Positions 1-7,278 of a DNA stretch of 10,326 bases are shown one piece after another; positions within the stretch are counted from its first letter, which is position 1, and each line of letters begins with the position of its first letter. Position numbers and translations under genes: made by a program. The stretch spans positions 1-10,326 of the forward strand of contig JAFUEG010000136.1 of NCBI GenBank assembly GCA_017464045.1, in the 5' to 3' direction. The notes under the pieces were generated by a model that saw only the letters and a program-made list of their open reading frames with translations, was not told where the DNA came from and searched no databases. The stretch comes from Lachnospiraceae bacterium. Its GTDB lineage: Bacteria > Bacillota_A > Clostridia > Lachnospirales > Lachnospiraceae.

Positions 1-11
1 GCAATAAATAA

Positions 12-20
12 TGTTATAAT
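12..20 (+). promoter_or_regulatory. Probable extended -10 promoter of the chemoreceptor gene
   Basis: TATAAT lies at 15-20 and is preceded by TG at 12-13 with one base between, giving the extended -10 form TGnTATAAT. The -35 region would fall just left of the window, so it cannot be checked. Transcription would start near position 27 and give a leader of about 80 bases before the ATG at 110. The surroundings are very AT-rich, so a chance match is possible. A flagellar sigma-D promoter, which often drives chemoreceptor genes, was not recognised in the visible part. Confidence 0.45.
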
Positions 21-109
21 GTATACGTTGTTTATATTGCTTAGGTTTATATTATGTTTTTAAATTATGACTAAAATATATGTTGTTTTACGACAGGAGA
101 GGATAAGGT

Positions 110-1822
110 ATGAGAAAAATTAAGGAAAAAATTATAGTAAAGGTTATCGTCCTTTCAGCGATAGCTCTTGTTCTTACTGCTGTGTTGGTTGGATTTATCA
201 GTATCAAGTCTGCAAAAAACATGGTTTATAAGCTTACTAAGGAAGAGCTTATGGTAGGTGCGGTACAGCTTGAAAATGAGATGTCCAATGAATATGACGG
301 TGACTGGTTCTTGGATGGCGAAACTCTATATAAGGGAGGCGTCGAGGTTCAGGATGAGCTTCAGGAACAGTTAGATAAACTTAATGAAAAAACAAAACTT
401 GATTATACCTTGTTTTATGGTGATACAAGAAGAATGACAACACTTATAGATAAACAAGGAAAGAGAATGGTTGGTACTGCTGTTACATCAGCTAATGTTC
501 TTGATGTCCTTAATTCGGGAAATGATTGTTATTCCAATAATCTTAATATAGGCGGTAAACCTTATTACGGATACTATACTCCGCTTAAAAACCCGGATGG
601 AAAAATTATAGGTATGGTATTTACCGGACGTCCGGCAGCTGATGTTAAGGATGATATAGGTAAGCTTGTAAAAAAGATAGTTATTGCGATAGTTATATTT
701 AGTGCAATAAGCTGTGCAATAGGCTTCTCTCTCGCAGGTATTGTATCAGGAAAGATGAATTTACTTGCTGACGATATTAAAGTTATAGCAGGTGGAGATT
801 TAACAAGAGAAGTTGAGTATGTTCTTACAAAGAGATCTGATGAAATAGGAACCATAGCAAGAGCAGTTTCAGAGTTGAGGGATAAGCTTTCTGATGTTAT
901 AGGTAATACCAAGACTCTTGCAGACCAGATTAAGGCTTCCGGTTATGACTTATCGTCATCGGCATCAGGAGCTGCAGAGGCATCAAGTCAGGTTGTTTCT
1001 GCTGTAGAGGATATTACGAAGGGTTCACTTTCTCAGGCTGAGAGTGTTCAGACTTCATCTGAGAACACTAATCAGATTGGTGATGATATAGAAGGTATAA
1101 CAGACAATATACATACACTTAATGAGCTTGTTGACAGCATGAAGGAAGCAAGTGACAGAGCAATGATAGCTATGGAAGACCTGCTTGCTCAAAATGGTGA
1201 TGTTACAGAAGCGGTAAGTTCTATCAGAGGCGTTATTGAAAATACAGCAAATTCTGTTCAGGAGATATCACAGATGACTCAGATTATCTCGGAGATAGCA
1301 GACCAGACCAATCTTCTTTCATTAAATGCAACCATAGAAGCTGCAAGAGCTGGAGAGTCAGGAAGAGGCTTTGCTGTAGTTGCATCTGAAATATCCAACC
1401 TTGCAACCCAGTCACAGGATGCAGTTGTTAAGATTGAAGAGGTTACCCAAAAGTTGGTTGAGGATTCAATAAGCTCAGTTCAAACAGTTGATTCGCTTGT
1501 TTCTGAATTTGAAACCCAGTCTGATAAGATTATGCTCACAAGAGAGGATATGAGTGCACTTTCTGAAAATGCTTCAAGAGTTCAAAGCTCAGTTTCAGAT
1601 ACAGGTGATAAGGCAGATACAATCAACGTTACAAAGGAAAGTCTTATCAACATTATGGAAGACTTATCTGCAATATCAGAAGAAAACGCTGCATCAACAG
1701 AGGAAACCAATGCATCTATGGAAGAGCTTAATTCAACCTTCCAGATCATTTCACAGAATGCAGTCAGCTTACAAACAATTGCAGAACAGTTAAGAAAGCA
1801 AATTGCATTTTTTAAAGTATAA
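110..1822 (+). CDS. Methyl-accepting chemotaxis protein with single-Cache sensor domain
   Basis: A transmembrane chemoreceptor of 570 residues. The order is a short basic N-terminus, membrane segment about 11-33, an extracellular sensor domain about 34-187, membrane segment about 190-212, a HAMP linker about 213-265, and a long helical signalling domain to the end. The sensor has the hallmarks of a single Cache domain of the sCache_3 type: [12 protein letters not shown], then GKRMVGTAV, then a [18 protein letters not shown] segment. The signalling tip is recognisable as [20 protein letters not shown] followed by [11 protein letters not shown], the conserved CheA/CheW-contact hairpin. The C-terminus ends [10 protein letters not shown] with no CheR-tethering pentapeptide. 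The start is supported by AGGAGAGG at 95-102, 7 bases before the ATG. It probably senses a small organic ligand outside the cell and signals to CheA; the ligand cannot be read from sequence. No other che genes are nearby, so it looks like an orphan receptor gene. Confidence 0.95.
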   Translation: MRKIKEKIIVKVIVLSAIALVLTAVLVGFISIKSAKNMVYKLTKEELMVGAVQLENEMSNEYDGDWFLDGETLYKGGVEVQDELQEQLDKLNEKTKLDYTLFYGDTRRMTTLIDKQGKRMVGTAVTSANVLDVLNSGNDCYSNNLNIGGKPYYGYYTPLKNPDGKIIGMVFTGRPAADVKDDIGKLVKKIVIAIVIFSAISCAIGFSLAGIVSGKMNLLADDIKVIAGGDLTREVEYVLTKRSDEIGTIARAVSELRDKLSDVIGNTKTLADQIKASGYDLSSSASGAAEASSQVVSAVEDITKGSLSQAESVQTSSENTNQIGDDIEGITDNIHTLNELVDSMKEASDRAMIAMEDLLAQNGDVTEAVSSIRGVIENTANSVQEISQMTQIISEIADQTNLLSLNATIEAARAGESGRGFAVVASEISNLATQSQDAVVKIEEVTQKLVEDSISSVQTVDSLVSEFETQSDKIMLTREDMSALSENASRVQSSVSDTGDKADTINVTKESLINIMEDLSAISEENAASTEETNASMEELNSTFQIISQNAVSLQTIAEQLRKQIAFFKV

Positions 1823-1828
1823 TTAGAT

Positions 1829-2057
1829 GGTTTGATTGGCATCCGCCAGTATAAGAGGGTGTCTGTTGTAACTTGCCATCAATTTGTTAAATCAGGGCAT
1901 ATGCCATCTTTATATTAGCACGAAATCGATAAACTCGCTTCGCTCAGACATATCGATTTCTGAGCTAATATATTCGATGCCATATTGCTGATTTTAAACA
2001 AATTGGGCAAAATGTTACATCAGACACCCTCTTATATTGTCGGATGACAATCAAACC
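1829..2057. repeat. 229-bp long inverted repeat (giant hairpin) between MCP gene and typA
   Basis: The left arm 1829-1930 and right arm 1952-2057 are reverse complements of each other over almost their whole length, with a few mismatches and short bulges. The outermost ten bases GGTTTGATTG pair with CAATCAAACC. A 16-bp perfect block, TATAAGAGGGTGTCTG, at 1850-1865 pairs with 2021-2036. The innermost stem GAAATCGAT pairs with ATCGATTTC. The 21-base apex (1931-1951) contains CTCGCTTCGCTCA, whose reverse complement is TGAGCGAAGCGAG. It begins 6 bases after the chemoreceptor stop and ends about 65 bases before the typA promoter. No run of T follows it, so it is not a textbook Rho-independent terminator. 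It carries no credible open reading frame. It resembles a miniature inverted-repeat element or a large 3'-end structure. I see no clear target-site duplication at its edges. Confidence 0.9.
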
Positions 2058-2122
2058 TTACATAATTTAACTGTTAATAATATCTGATAAGTCTCTTTAA
2101 TAGGCTACATGTATTTTTATGA

Positions 2123-2151
2123 TTGAAATATTGGGTGTGCTGTGTTACAAT
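2123..2151 (+). promoter_or_regulatory. Sigma-A promoter of typA
   Basis: TTGAAA at 2123-2128 and TACAAT at 2146-2151 are separated by 17 bases. TG at 2143-2144 adds an extended -10. The start of transcription would be near 2158, leaving a leader of about 50 bases to the typA ATG. It lies just downstream of the long inverted repeat, so typA has its own promoter separated from the chemoreceptor gene. Confidence 0.8.
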
Positions 2152-2207
2152 AACAAGGTTTTTAAGGGTTTGTAAGAATTATTTTATAAAAGAGGATGTA
2201 AAGAGAT

Positions 2208-4046
2208 ATGAAGATAACAAGAGAAGACGTAAGAAATGTTGCGATAATTGCACATGTTGATCATGGTAAGACAACACTTGTAGATGAGCTTTTAAAGCAA
2301 AGCGGTGTATTTCGTGAGAATCAGGAAGTAGCAGAAAGAGTAATGGACTCCAATGATATTGAAAGAGAAAGAGGTATAACCATTCTTTCCAAAAATACAG
2401 CTGTTACTTATGGCAATACTAAGATTAATATCATTGATACTCCGGGACATGCGGATTTCGGTGGAGAGGTTGAGCGTGTTCTCAAGATGGTCAATGGTGT
2501 TATACTTGTTGTTGATGCATTTGAGGGTGCTATGCCACAGACAAAGTTTGTCCTTAAGAAAGCTCTTGAACTTGATCTTAATGTTATTGTTTGTATCAAT
2601 AAGATAGACAGACCGGAAGCAAGACCGGCTGAGGTAGAAGAGGAGGTTCTTGAGCTTTTGATTGAGCTTGATGCCAATGAAAAGCAGCTGGATTGTCCTT
2701 TCGTATATGCGTCTGCAAGAGATGGATATGCATCTTACAGTGCAGATGAGCTGGGAACGGATATGAAGCCCATATTTGAGACTATTATAAAGTCGATACC
2801 TGCGCCTACAGGTGATCCTGATGCGGGTACACAGGTGCTTATAAGTACCATAGATTACAATGAATATGTAGGAAGAATAGGTGTCGGTAAGGTTGATAAC
2901 GGAATTCTTAAGCTTAATCAGGAATGTGTAATCGTTAATGCTCATGAGCTTGAGAAAAAGGTTAAGGTTAAGATCGGTAAGCTTTATGAATTTGACGGAT
3001 TAAATAAGGTTGAGGTTAATGAAGCAGGTATCGGTTCAATAGTTGCCATATCCGGTATTTCTGATATTCATATAGGAGATACTATATGCTCACCTGAAAA
3101 TCCGGAGCCGATTCCTTTCCAGAAGATTTCCGAGCCGACTATCTCCATGGACTTTATGGTAAATGATTCTCCGCTTGCCGGAAAGGAAGGAAAGTTTGTA
3201 ACTTCAAGGCATTTAAGAGACAGACTTTTCAGAGAGTTAAATACTGATGTTTCTTTAAGAGTTGAGGAAACTGATACTACAGAGTGCTTTAAGGTATCGG
3301 GACGTGGCGAGCTTCATCTTTCGGTTCTTATTGAAAATATGAGAAGAGAGGGATATGAATTTGCTGTAAGTAAGGCTGAGGTTATTTATAAAGAGGATGA
3401 AAAGGGTAAAAAGCTTGAGCCGTTCGAACTTGCAGTTATAGATGTACCGGATGAGTTTTCGGGTACGGTAATAAATATGCTTAACAATCGTAAGGGTGAG
3501 CTTCAGGGTATGGCACCTACCGGAAATGGTACAACCAGACTTGAGTTTTTGATTCCGTCCCGTGGTCTTATCGGATTTAGAGGTGATTTTATGACCGCCA
3601 CGAAGGGTAACGGAATAATCAACACCTTATTTGAAGGCTACGAGCCATATAAGGGTGATATGTCATACAGAAGTCAGGGCTCACTTATAGCCTTTGAGGC
3701 CGGTGAGGCAATTACCTACGGACTCTTTAATGCTCAGGAAAGAGGTACTCTTTTTATAGGACCGGGTGAGCAGGTTTACGGTGGTATGGTAGTTGGTCAG
3801 TGCGGAAAGACTGAGGATATAGAGGTAAATGTATGTAAGAAGAAACAGCTTACCAATACCCGTGCATCAGGTTCTGATGAAGCACTTAAGCTTACACCTC
3901 CTAAGATTTTAAGCTTGGAGCAGGCTCTTGACTTTATTGATACTGATGAGCTTCTTGAGATAACACCTGAGCATATACGTATCAGAAAGAAGATACTTGA
4001 TCCAACACTTCGTATGCGTGCTAAACGAGCAATGCAGACAAGCTGA
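2208..4046 (+). CDS. typA: GTP-binding protein TypA/BipA
   Basis: A ribosome-associated translational GTPase of 612 residues, the normal length for the family and alignable end to end by eye. The G1 loop is AHVDHGKTT (residues 15-23), the effector region is ERERGITI (about 52-59), G3 is DTPGH (77-81) and G4 is NKID (131-134). A SARDGY segment fits G5. The C-terminal half has the EF-G-like domain (SGRGELHLSVLIENMRREG) and the TypA-specific end (TPPKILSLEQALDFIDTDELLEITP). TypA acts on the 70S or 50S ribosome, with roles in ribosome assembly and stress or low-temperature growth in other bacteria. The start follows AGAGGA at 2191-2196, 11 bases upstream. It is followed after 28 bases by the outer ATG of the HAD gene, so read-through into that gene is plausible. 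A weak AT-rich stem (CTGAT 4043-4047 with ATCAG 4064-4068) overlaps its stop codon. Confidence 0.97.
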   Translation: MKITREDVRNVAIIAHVDHGKTTLVDELLKQSGVFRENQEVAERVMDSNDIERERGITILSKNTAVTYGNTKINIIDTPGHADFGGEVERVLKMVNGVILVVDAFEGAMPQTKFVLKKALELDLNVIVCINKIDRPEARPAEVEEEVLELLIELDANEKQLDCPFVYASARDGYASYSADELGTDMKPIFETIIKSIPAPTGDPDAGTQVLISTIDYNEYVGRIGVGKVDNGILKLNQECVIVNAHELEKKVKVKIGKLYEFDGLNKVEVNEAGIGSIVAISGISDIHIGDTICSPENPEPIPFQKISEPTISMDFMVNDSPLAGKEGKFVTSRHLRDRLFRELNTDVSLRVEETDTTECFKVSGRGELHLSVLIENMRREGYEFAVSKAEVIYKEDEKGKKLEPFELAVIDVPDEFSGTVINMLNNRKGELQGMAPTGNGTTRLEFLIPSRGLIGFRGDFMTATKGNGIINTLFEGYEPYKGDMSYRSQGSLIAFEAGEAITYGLFNAQERGTLFIGPGEQVYGGMVVGQCGKTEDIEVNVCKKKQLTNTRASGSDEALKLTPPKILSLEQALDFIDTDELLEITPEHIRIRKKILDPTLRMRAKRAMQTS

Positions 4047-4074
4047 TATTTATGATTAATAAGATCAGAAAAAG

Positions 4075-4803
4075 ATGGTGTTGATTAATAGAGAGATTGT
4101 TATAATTTATGTGATAAATTATTGGATTTTTAAATTGATAGGATATAATCTGAGCTATAATACTGTGATTTTTGATTTAGACGGAACGCTTTTAGATACA
4201 CTGGATGATTTATCAGACAGTGTCAATTATGCACTTTCAAAAATGAATTATCCGTTAAGAAAAAAGGGCGAAATAAGACTTTTTTTGGGAAACGGAATAA
4301 AGAATCTTATGAAGCTGTCTGTACCTGACGGAATACCGGATGAGGACTTTGATAAGACATTTAATTATTTTAAAGAGTATTATAATGTTCACAATCAGGA
4401 TAAGACAAAGCCTTATGACGGTGTAATTACGCTTATGCATGATCTTAAAAATAAAGGCATTAAGATGGCTATAGTATCCAACAAGGTTCAAAGTGCTGTT
4501 GACCAGCTTAGAGAAAAGTTTTTCAGTGATGTTATAGATATAGCTATAGGGGACAGTCCGGATATAAAAAGGAAGCCTGAACCGGATTCCTGCTTTAAAG
4601 CACTTAAGCTTTTAAACAGCAGCATAGAAGAATCGGTATATGTTGGTGATTCCGAGGTAGATATGGCTACTGCAAATAATGCAGGACTTGATTTGATAAC
4701 CTGTCTTTGGGGCTTCAGAGACAGAGATTTTCTTATAGAAAAAGGAGCAAAGGTTTTTGCCGAAACACCGGCAGATATTGAAAGGGAGGTACTTAAGAAA
4801 TGA
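4075..4803 (+). CDS. HAD-family phosphatase, phosphoglycolate phosphatase type
   Basis: A haloacid-dehalogenase-superfamily phosphatase. Motif I is DLDGT (D34 and D36, counting from the outer ATG), with a helical cap domain after it. Motif II is IVSNK (S135), the motif III lysine is in RKPEP (K167), and motif IV is GDSEVDM (D192, D196). All catalytic positions are present. The best fit is the Gph/PpaX group, which act on phosphoglycolate, pyrophosphate or similar small phosphates; the substrate cannot be decided. The coordinates use the outermost ATG, but its 25 residues before SYNTVIFDLDGT are hydrophobic, not typical of the family, and lack a good ribosome binding site. A start at CTG 4150, with AGGA at 4140-4143, would give a normal length of about 217 residues. 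Its stop overlaps the pncB start as ATGA, so the two are probably translationally coupled. Confidence 0.88.
   Translation: MVLINREIVIIYVINYWIFKLIGYNLSYNTVIFDLDGTLLDTLDDLSDSVNYALSKMNYPLRKKGEIRLFLGNGIKNLMKLSVPDGIPDEDFDKTFNYFKEYYNVHNQDKTKPYDGVITLMHDLKNKGIKMAIVSNKVQSAVDQLREKFFSDVIDIAIGDSPDIKRKPEPDSCFKALKLLNSSIEESVYVGDSEVDMATANNAGLDLITCLWGFRDRDFLIEKGAKVFAETPADIEREVLKK
4098..4106 (+). promoter_or_regulatory. Possible extended -10 promoter inside the 5' end of the HAD reading frame
   Basis: TGTTATAAT at 4098-4106 is a perfect extended -10. Upstream, TGTTGA at 4079-4084 gives a poor -35 at 16-base spacing. If used, transcription would begin near 4113, inside the reading frame that opens at 4075. Translation would then have to begin further downstream, at 4135 (TTG) or 4150 (CTG). 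It could give the HAD-pncB pair expression independent of typA. Confidence 0.4.
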
Positions 4804-6248
4804 GAAATCTTACTATGCTTATGGATTATTATGAGCTTACGATGTCCAACGGATATTTTAAAAAGGGTTATAAGGACAGAATTGCAGTATTTGATATGTT
4901 CTATCGTAATAATCCTGACAATGGTGGTTTTGTTGTATCAGCAGGACTTGAACAGCTTATCGAGTATATTCAAAATCTTTCATTTAACGATGATGATATA
5001 GAATATCTCAGAAAGAAGGGCGAATTCTCAGAGGATTTCTTAGAGTATCTAAAGAATTTCAAATTTACCGGTAATATAGATGCAGTTCCTGAAGGAACCA
5101 TAGTTTATCCAAACACTCCGCTTGTTACTGTAACTGCACCGGTTATAGAGGCTCAGCTTCTTGAAACCATGTTATTACTTACAATCAATTTCCAGTCACT
5201 TATCGCAACAAAGGCTTCAAGAATCTGCCGTGCAGCAGGTGATACGGGAGCTATCGTTATGGAATTTGGTGCAAGACGTGCACATGGTGCAGATGCCGCT
5301 ACTCTTGGTGCAAGAGCAGCATATATAGGTGGAGCGGCAGCAACCGCTACAGTGCTGGCAGATGAGATGTTTGGTGTTCCTGCCATAGGAACAATGGCAC
5401 ACAGCTGGGTTCAGTTTTTTGATAATGAGTATGAGGCATTTAAGGCTTATGCAGAGGTTTATCCTGATAATTGTGTGCTTCTTATCGATACCTTTGACAT
5501 CCTTAAGAGTGGTCTTGTAAATGCAATTAAGGTTGCAAAAGAGGTCCTTGAACCGATGGGCAAGAGACTTAAGGGTGTAAGAATTGACAGCGGAGACCTT
5601 GCATATTTTTCAAAGAAGATCAGAAAACAGCTTGATGCAAACGGCATGGAGGATTGTAATGTCGTTGTTTCAAACAGCGTAGATGAATATCTTATAAGAT
5701 CCTTAAATAAGCAGGGTGCAAAGATTAACTCATATGGTGTTGGAGAAAGAATGATTACATCAAAGTCGGATCCTGTATTTGGAGGAGTTTACAAGCTTGT
5801 TGCCGTTAAGGATGGAAAAGACGGAGAGTATGTTCCTAAGATTAAGATATCTGAAAATGTTGAAAAGATTACCAATCCGGGTAAAAAGAGACTTTGGAGA
5901 ATATATAGCAGAGAAACAGGATATGGTTTGGCAGATTTAATAACTCTTAATGATGAAGAAGTTAATGGTGATGAATCGTTTGCTTATGTGGATCCTAAAA
6001 AGCCTTGGAAGAAGATGAAGTTTGAAAATGTTGATGTCAAGGAGCTTCAGGTACCTATATTTAAGGATGGTGAGCTTGTATATAATAAGCCGGAATTAAA
6101 AGAAATTAAAGCTTATGTTGCTGACCAGCTTAAAGACAAGGTATGGGAAGAAGAGCAGCGTTATGAAAATCCGCATATTCATTATGTAGATTTATCCAAA
6201 AAGCTTTATGATACTAAGGTTAAGATGCTTGAAGAAAATCAGCAGTAA
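4800..6248 (+). CDS. pncB: Nicotinate phosphoribosyltransferase
   Basis: The first step of NAD salvage from nicotinate: nicotinate plus PRPP (with ATP) to nicotinate mononucleotide and pyrophosphate, in the cytoplasm. The 482-residue length is usual for the bacterial enzyme. The N-terminus TMLMDYYELTMSNGYF is the typical opening. EFGARRAHG is at 155-163. GTMAHSWV holds the conserved histidine (H201) that is phosphorylated in this family. LIDTFD and GVRIDSGDL form the phosphoribosyl-binding part. GGGAGG at 4784-4789, 10 bases upstream, supports the start, which overlaps the preceding phosphatase stop. The pairing may be functional, for example removal of a phosphorylated or pyrophosphate product, but that is inference. 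An AT-rich gap follows with only a weak hairpin. Confidence 0.96.
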   Translation: MRNLTMLMDYYELTMSNGYFKKGYKDRIAVFDMFYRNNPDNGGFVVSAGLEQLIEYIQNLSFNDDDIEYLRKKGEFSEDFLEYLKNFKFTGNIDAVPEGTIVYPNTPLVTVTAPVIEAQLLETMLLLTINFQSLIATKASRICRAAGDTGAIVMEFGARRAHGADAATLGARAAYIGGAAATATVLADEMFGVPAIGTMAHSWVQFFDNEYEAFKAYAEVYPDNCVLLIDTFDILKSGLVNAIKVAKEVLEPMGKRLKGVRIDSGDLAYFSKKIRKQLDANGMEDCNVVVSNSVDEYLIRSLNKQGAKINSYGVGERMITSKSDPVFGGVYKLVAVKDGKDGEYVPKIKISENVEKITNPGKKRLWRIYSRETGYGLADLITLNDEEVNGDESFAYVDPKKPWKKMKFENVDVKELQVPIFKDGELVYNKPELKEIKAYVADQLKDKVWEEEQRYENPHIHYVDLSKKLYDTKVKMLEENQQ

Positions 6249-6250
6249 TT

Positions 6251-6281
6251 AAAGTATATTAATTTGTTGAATTTATACTTT
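6251..6281 (+). terminator. Weak AT-rich hairpin after pncB
   Basis: AAAGTATA at 6251-6258 pairs perfectly with TATACTTT at 6274-6281, and AATT inside pairs with AATT. It begins 3 bases after the pncB stop. The stem is nearly all A-T and no clean T-run follows, so termination would be inefficient at best. It may be only a 3'-end structure, and pncB transcripts may continue into sigG. Confidence 0.3.
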
Positions 6282-6358
6282 ATGTGTTTAAGAATAATTA
6301 AAGTCAAGAATTACCAGTTTAAAAATTGAATAGAAAACTCTGTAAATGTGAATCCTTT

Positions 6359-6379
6359 AAAGTGTAGATTTTATACTTT
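6359..6379 (+). promoter_or_regulatory. Small stem-loop abutting the sigG ribosome binding site
   Basis: AAAGTGTA at 6359-6366 can pair in RNA with TATACTTT at 6372-6379 (one G-U pair, loop of five). The sigG Shine-Dalgarno GGAGG begins at the very next base, 6380. The right arm repeats the sequence TTTATACTTT that also forms the hairpin after pncB (6272-6281). In Bacillus subtilis, mRNA structure in the sigG leader is known to dampen its translation, so this placement is suggestive. The stem does not include GGAGG itself and is weak. No convincing sigma-F or sigma-G promoter was found in the 144-bp gap (6249-6392), although GAATA at 6328-6332 could be a -35. Confidence 0.35.
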
Positions 6380-6392
6380 GGAGGAATAAAAG

Positions 6393-7172
6393 ATGGCACT
6401 TAATAAGGTGGTTATTTGCGGAGTTAACACAGCAAAGCTTCCTTTACTTTCCGAAGAAGAAAAGGAAGCTTTATTTGAGCGTATAGATAAGGGTGACAAG
6501 GAAGCAAGAGAGGAATTTATAAAAGGAAACTTAAGATTAGTTTTAAGTGTTATTCAACGTTTTGCTGGAAATAATGCTGAAAATGCCGATGATTTATTTC
6601 AAGTTGGATGCATAGGGCTTATAAAAGCTATTGATAATTTTGACAGGAGTATGGATGTAAAGTTTTCAACATATGCAGTTCCTATGATAATAGGTGAATG
6701 TAGAAGATATATGAGAGATAATAATGCTATAAGAGTATCAAGGTCTCTTAGAGATATCGCATATAAAGCAATATATGCAAAAGATTTACTTACAAAGAAA
6801 CTTGACAGAGAACCAACGATTAAGGAGATTGCGAGTGAGGTTGACATGCCGGAGGAAGATATTATAAATGCACTTGATGCCATAGCTACACCTATGTCTT
6901 TATTTGAACCGGTTTATCAGGAAGGACAGGATGTTCTCTATCTTATGGATCAGATAAGCGATAAGAAAAATCGTGAAGAAAACTGGGTTGAAAATATGGC
7001 TCTAAAGGACGCTATGGACAGGCTTGATGACAGAGAATACAACATAATAAAATTAAGATTTTTTGAAGGCAAAACCCAGACAGAGGTTGCTGATGAAATA
7101 TCCATATCACAGGCACAAGTAAGTCGTCTTGAAAAAAGTGCAATAAAAAGTATGAGGAACTATCTAAGATAG
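6393..7172 (+). CDS. sigG: RNA polymerase sporulation sigma factor SigG
   Basis: The late forespore-specific sigma factor of endospore formation, 259 residues, full length. The N-terminus KVVICGVNTAKLPLL is the SigG hallmark. Region 2 contains GNLRLVLSVIQRF, DDLFQVGCIGLIKAIDNFD and KFSTYAVPMIIGE, for core binding and -10 recognition. IRVSRSLRDIAYKA begins region 3. Region 4 has a helix-turn-helix, KTQTEVADEISISQAQVSRL, at about 227-246. Identity to B. subtilis SigG is obvious throughout. GGAGG at 6380-6384 is 8 bases from the ATG. The usual neighbours spoIIGA and sigE are not immediately upstream; pncB is. The TAG stop (7170-7172) lies in the outer stem of a palindromic element. It implies that the host, or its recent ancestor, makes spores. 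Its regulation by an anti-sigma factor cannot be seen here. Confidence 0.97.
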   Translation: MALNKVVICGVNTAKLPLLSEEEKEALFERIDKGDKEAREEFIKGNLRLVLSVIQRFAGNNAENADDLFQVGCIGLIKAIDNFDRSMDVKFSTYAVPMIIGECRRYMRDNNAIRVSRSLRDIAYKAIYAKDLLTKKLDREPTIKEIASEVDMPEEDIINALDAIATPMSLFEPVYQEGQDVLYLMDQISDKKNREENWVENMALKDAMDRLDDREYNIIKLRFFEGKTQTEVADEISISQAQVSRLEKSAIKSMRNYLR

Positions 7173-7274
7173 GAGAGACAGGCATCATGACACCCTTTAA
7201 GGTGCTAAGCAAATCGTGAGCGACAGCGAGATTTGCGTGTACCTATAAAGGGTGTCATGATGCCTGTCTCCTAT
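7169..7274. repeat. Palindromic element copy A, between convergent sigG and pilin genes
   Basis: An imperfect palindrome: left arm 7169-7215, right arm 7230-7274, apex 7216-7229. The outer stem ATAGGA pairs with TCCTAT, leaving GA (7175-7176) as a bulge. Then GACAGGCATCATGACACCC pairs with its exact complement. GCAAATC/GATTTGC closes the apex, which reads GTGAGCGACAGCGA. The 92-bp core 7177-7268 recurs at 8051-8142 in the same orientation with a single difference (C at 7193, T at 8067). It includes the sigG stop codon and ends 4 bases from the pilin stop. It therefore sits where a bidirectional terminator for two convergent genes is expected, but no clear T-run follows on either strand. Confidence 0.92.
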
Positions 7275-7278
7275 TGAT

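Noticed and set aside
1829..2057. Insertion sequence remnant or MITE with target duplication
   Set aside because: No transposase fragment and no convincing direct repeat at the edges, so it is called only a long inverted repeat.
2292..2945. Long minus-strand reading frame of about 217 codons inside typA
   Set aside because: It lies entirely opposite the certain typA gene, and its composition follows from the typA codon pattern. It has no plausible protein features.
4043..4068. Terminator after typA
   Set aside because: CTGAT/ATCAG gives only a short AT-rich stem followed by A residues rather than T, so it was not listed as a terminator.
6249..6392. Sigma-F or sigma-G promoter for sigG
   Set aside because: GAATA at 6328-6332 fits a -35, but no acceptable -10 follows at the right distance, so no promoter was annotated.
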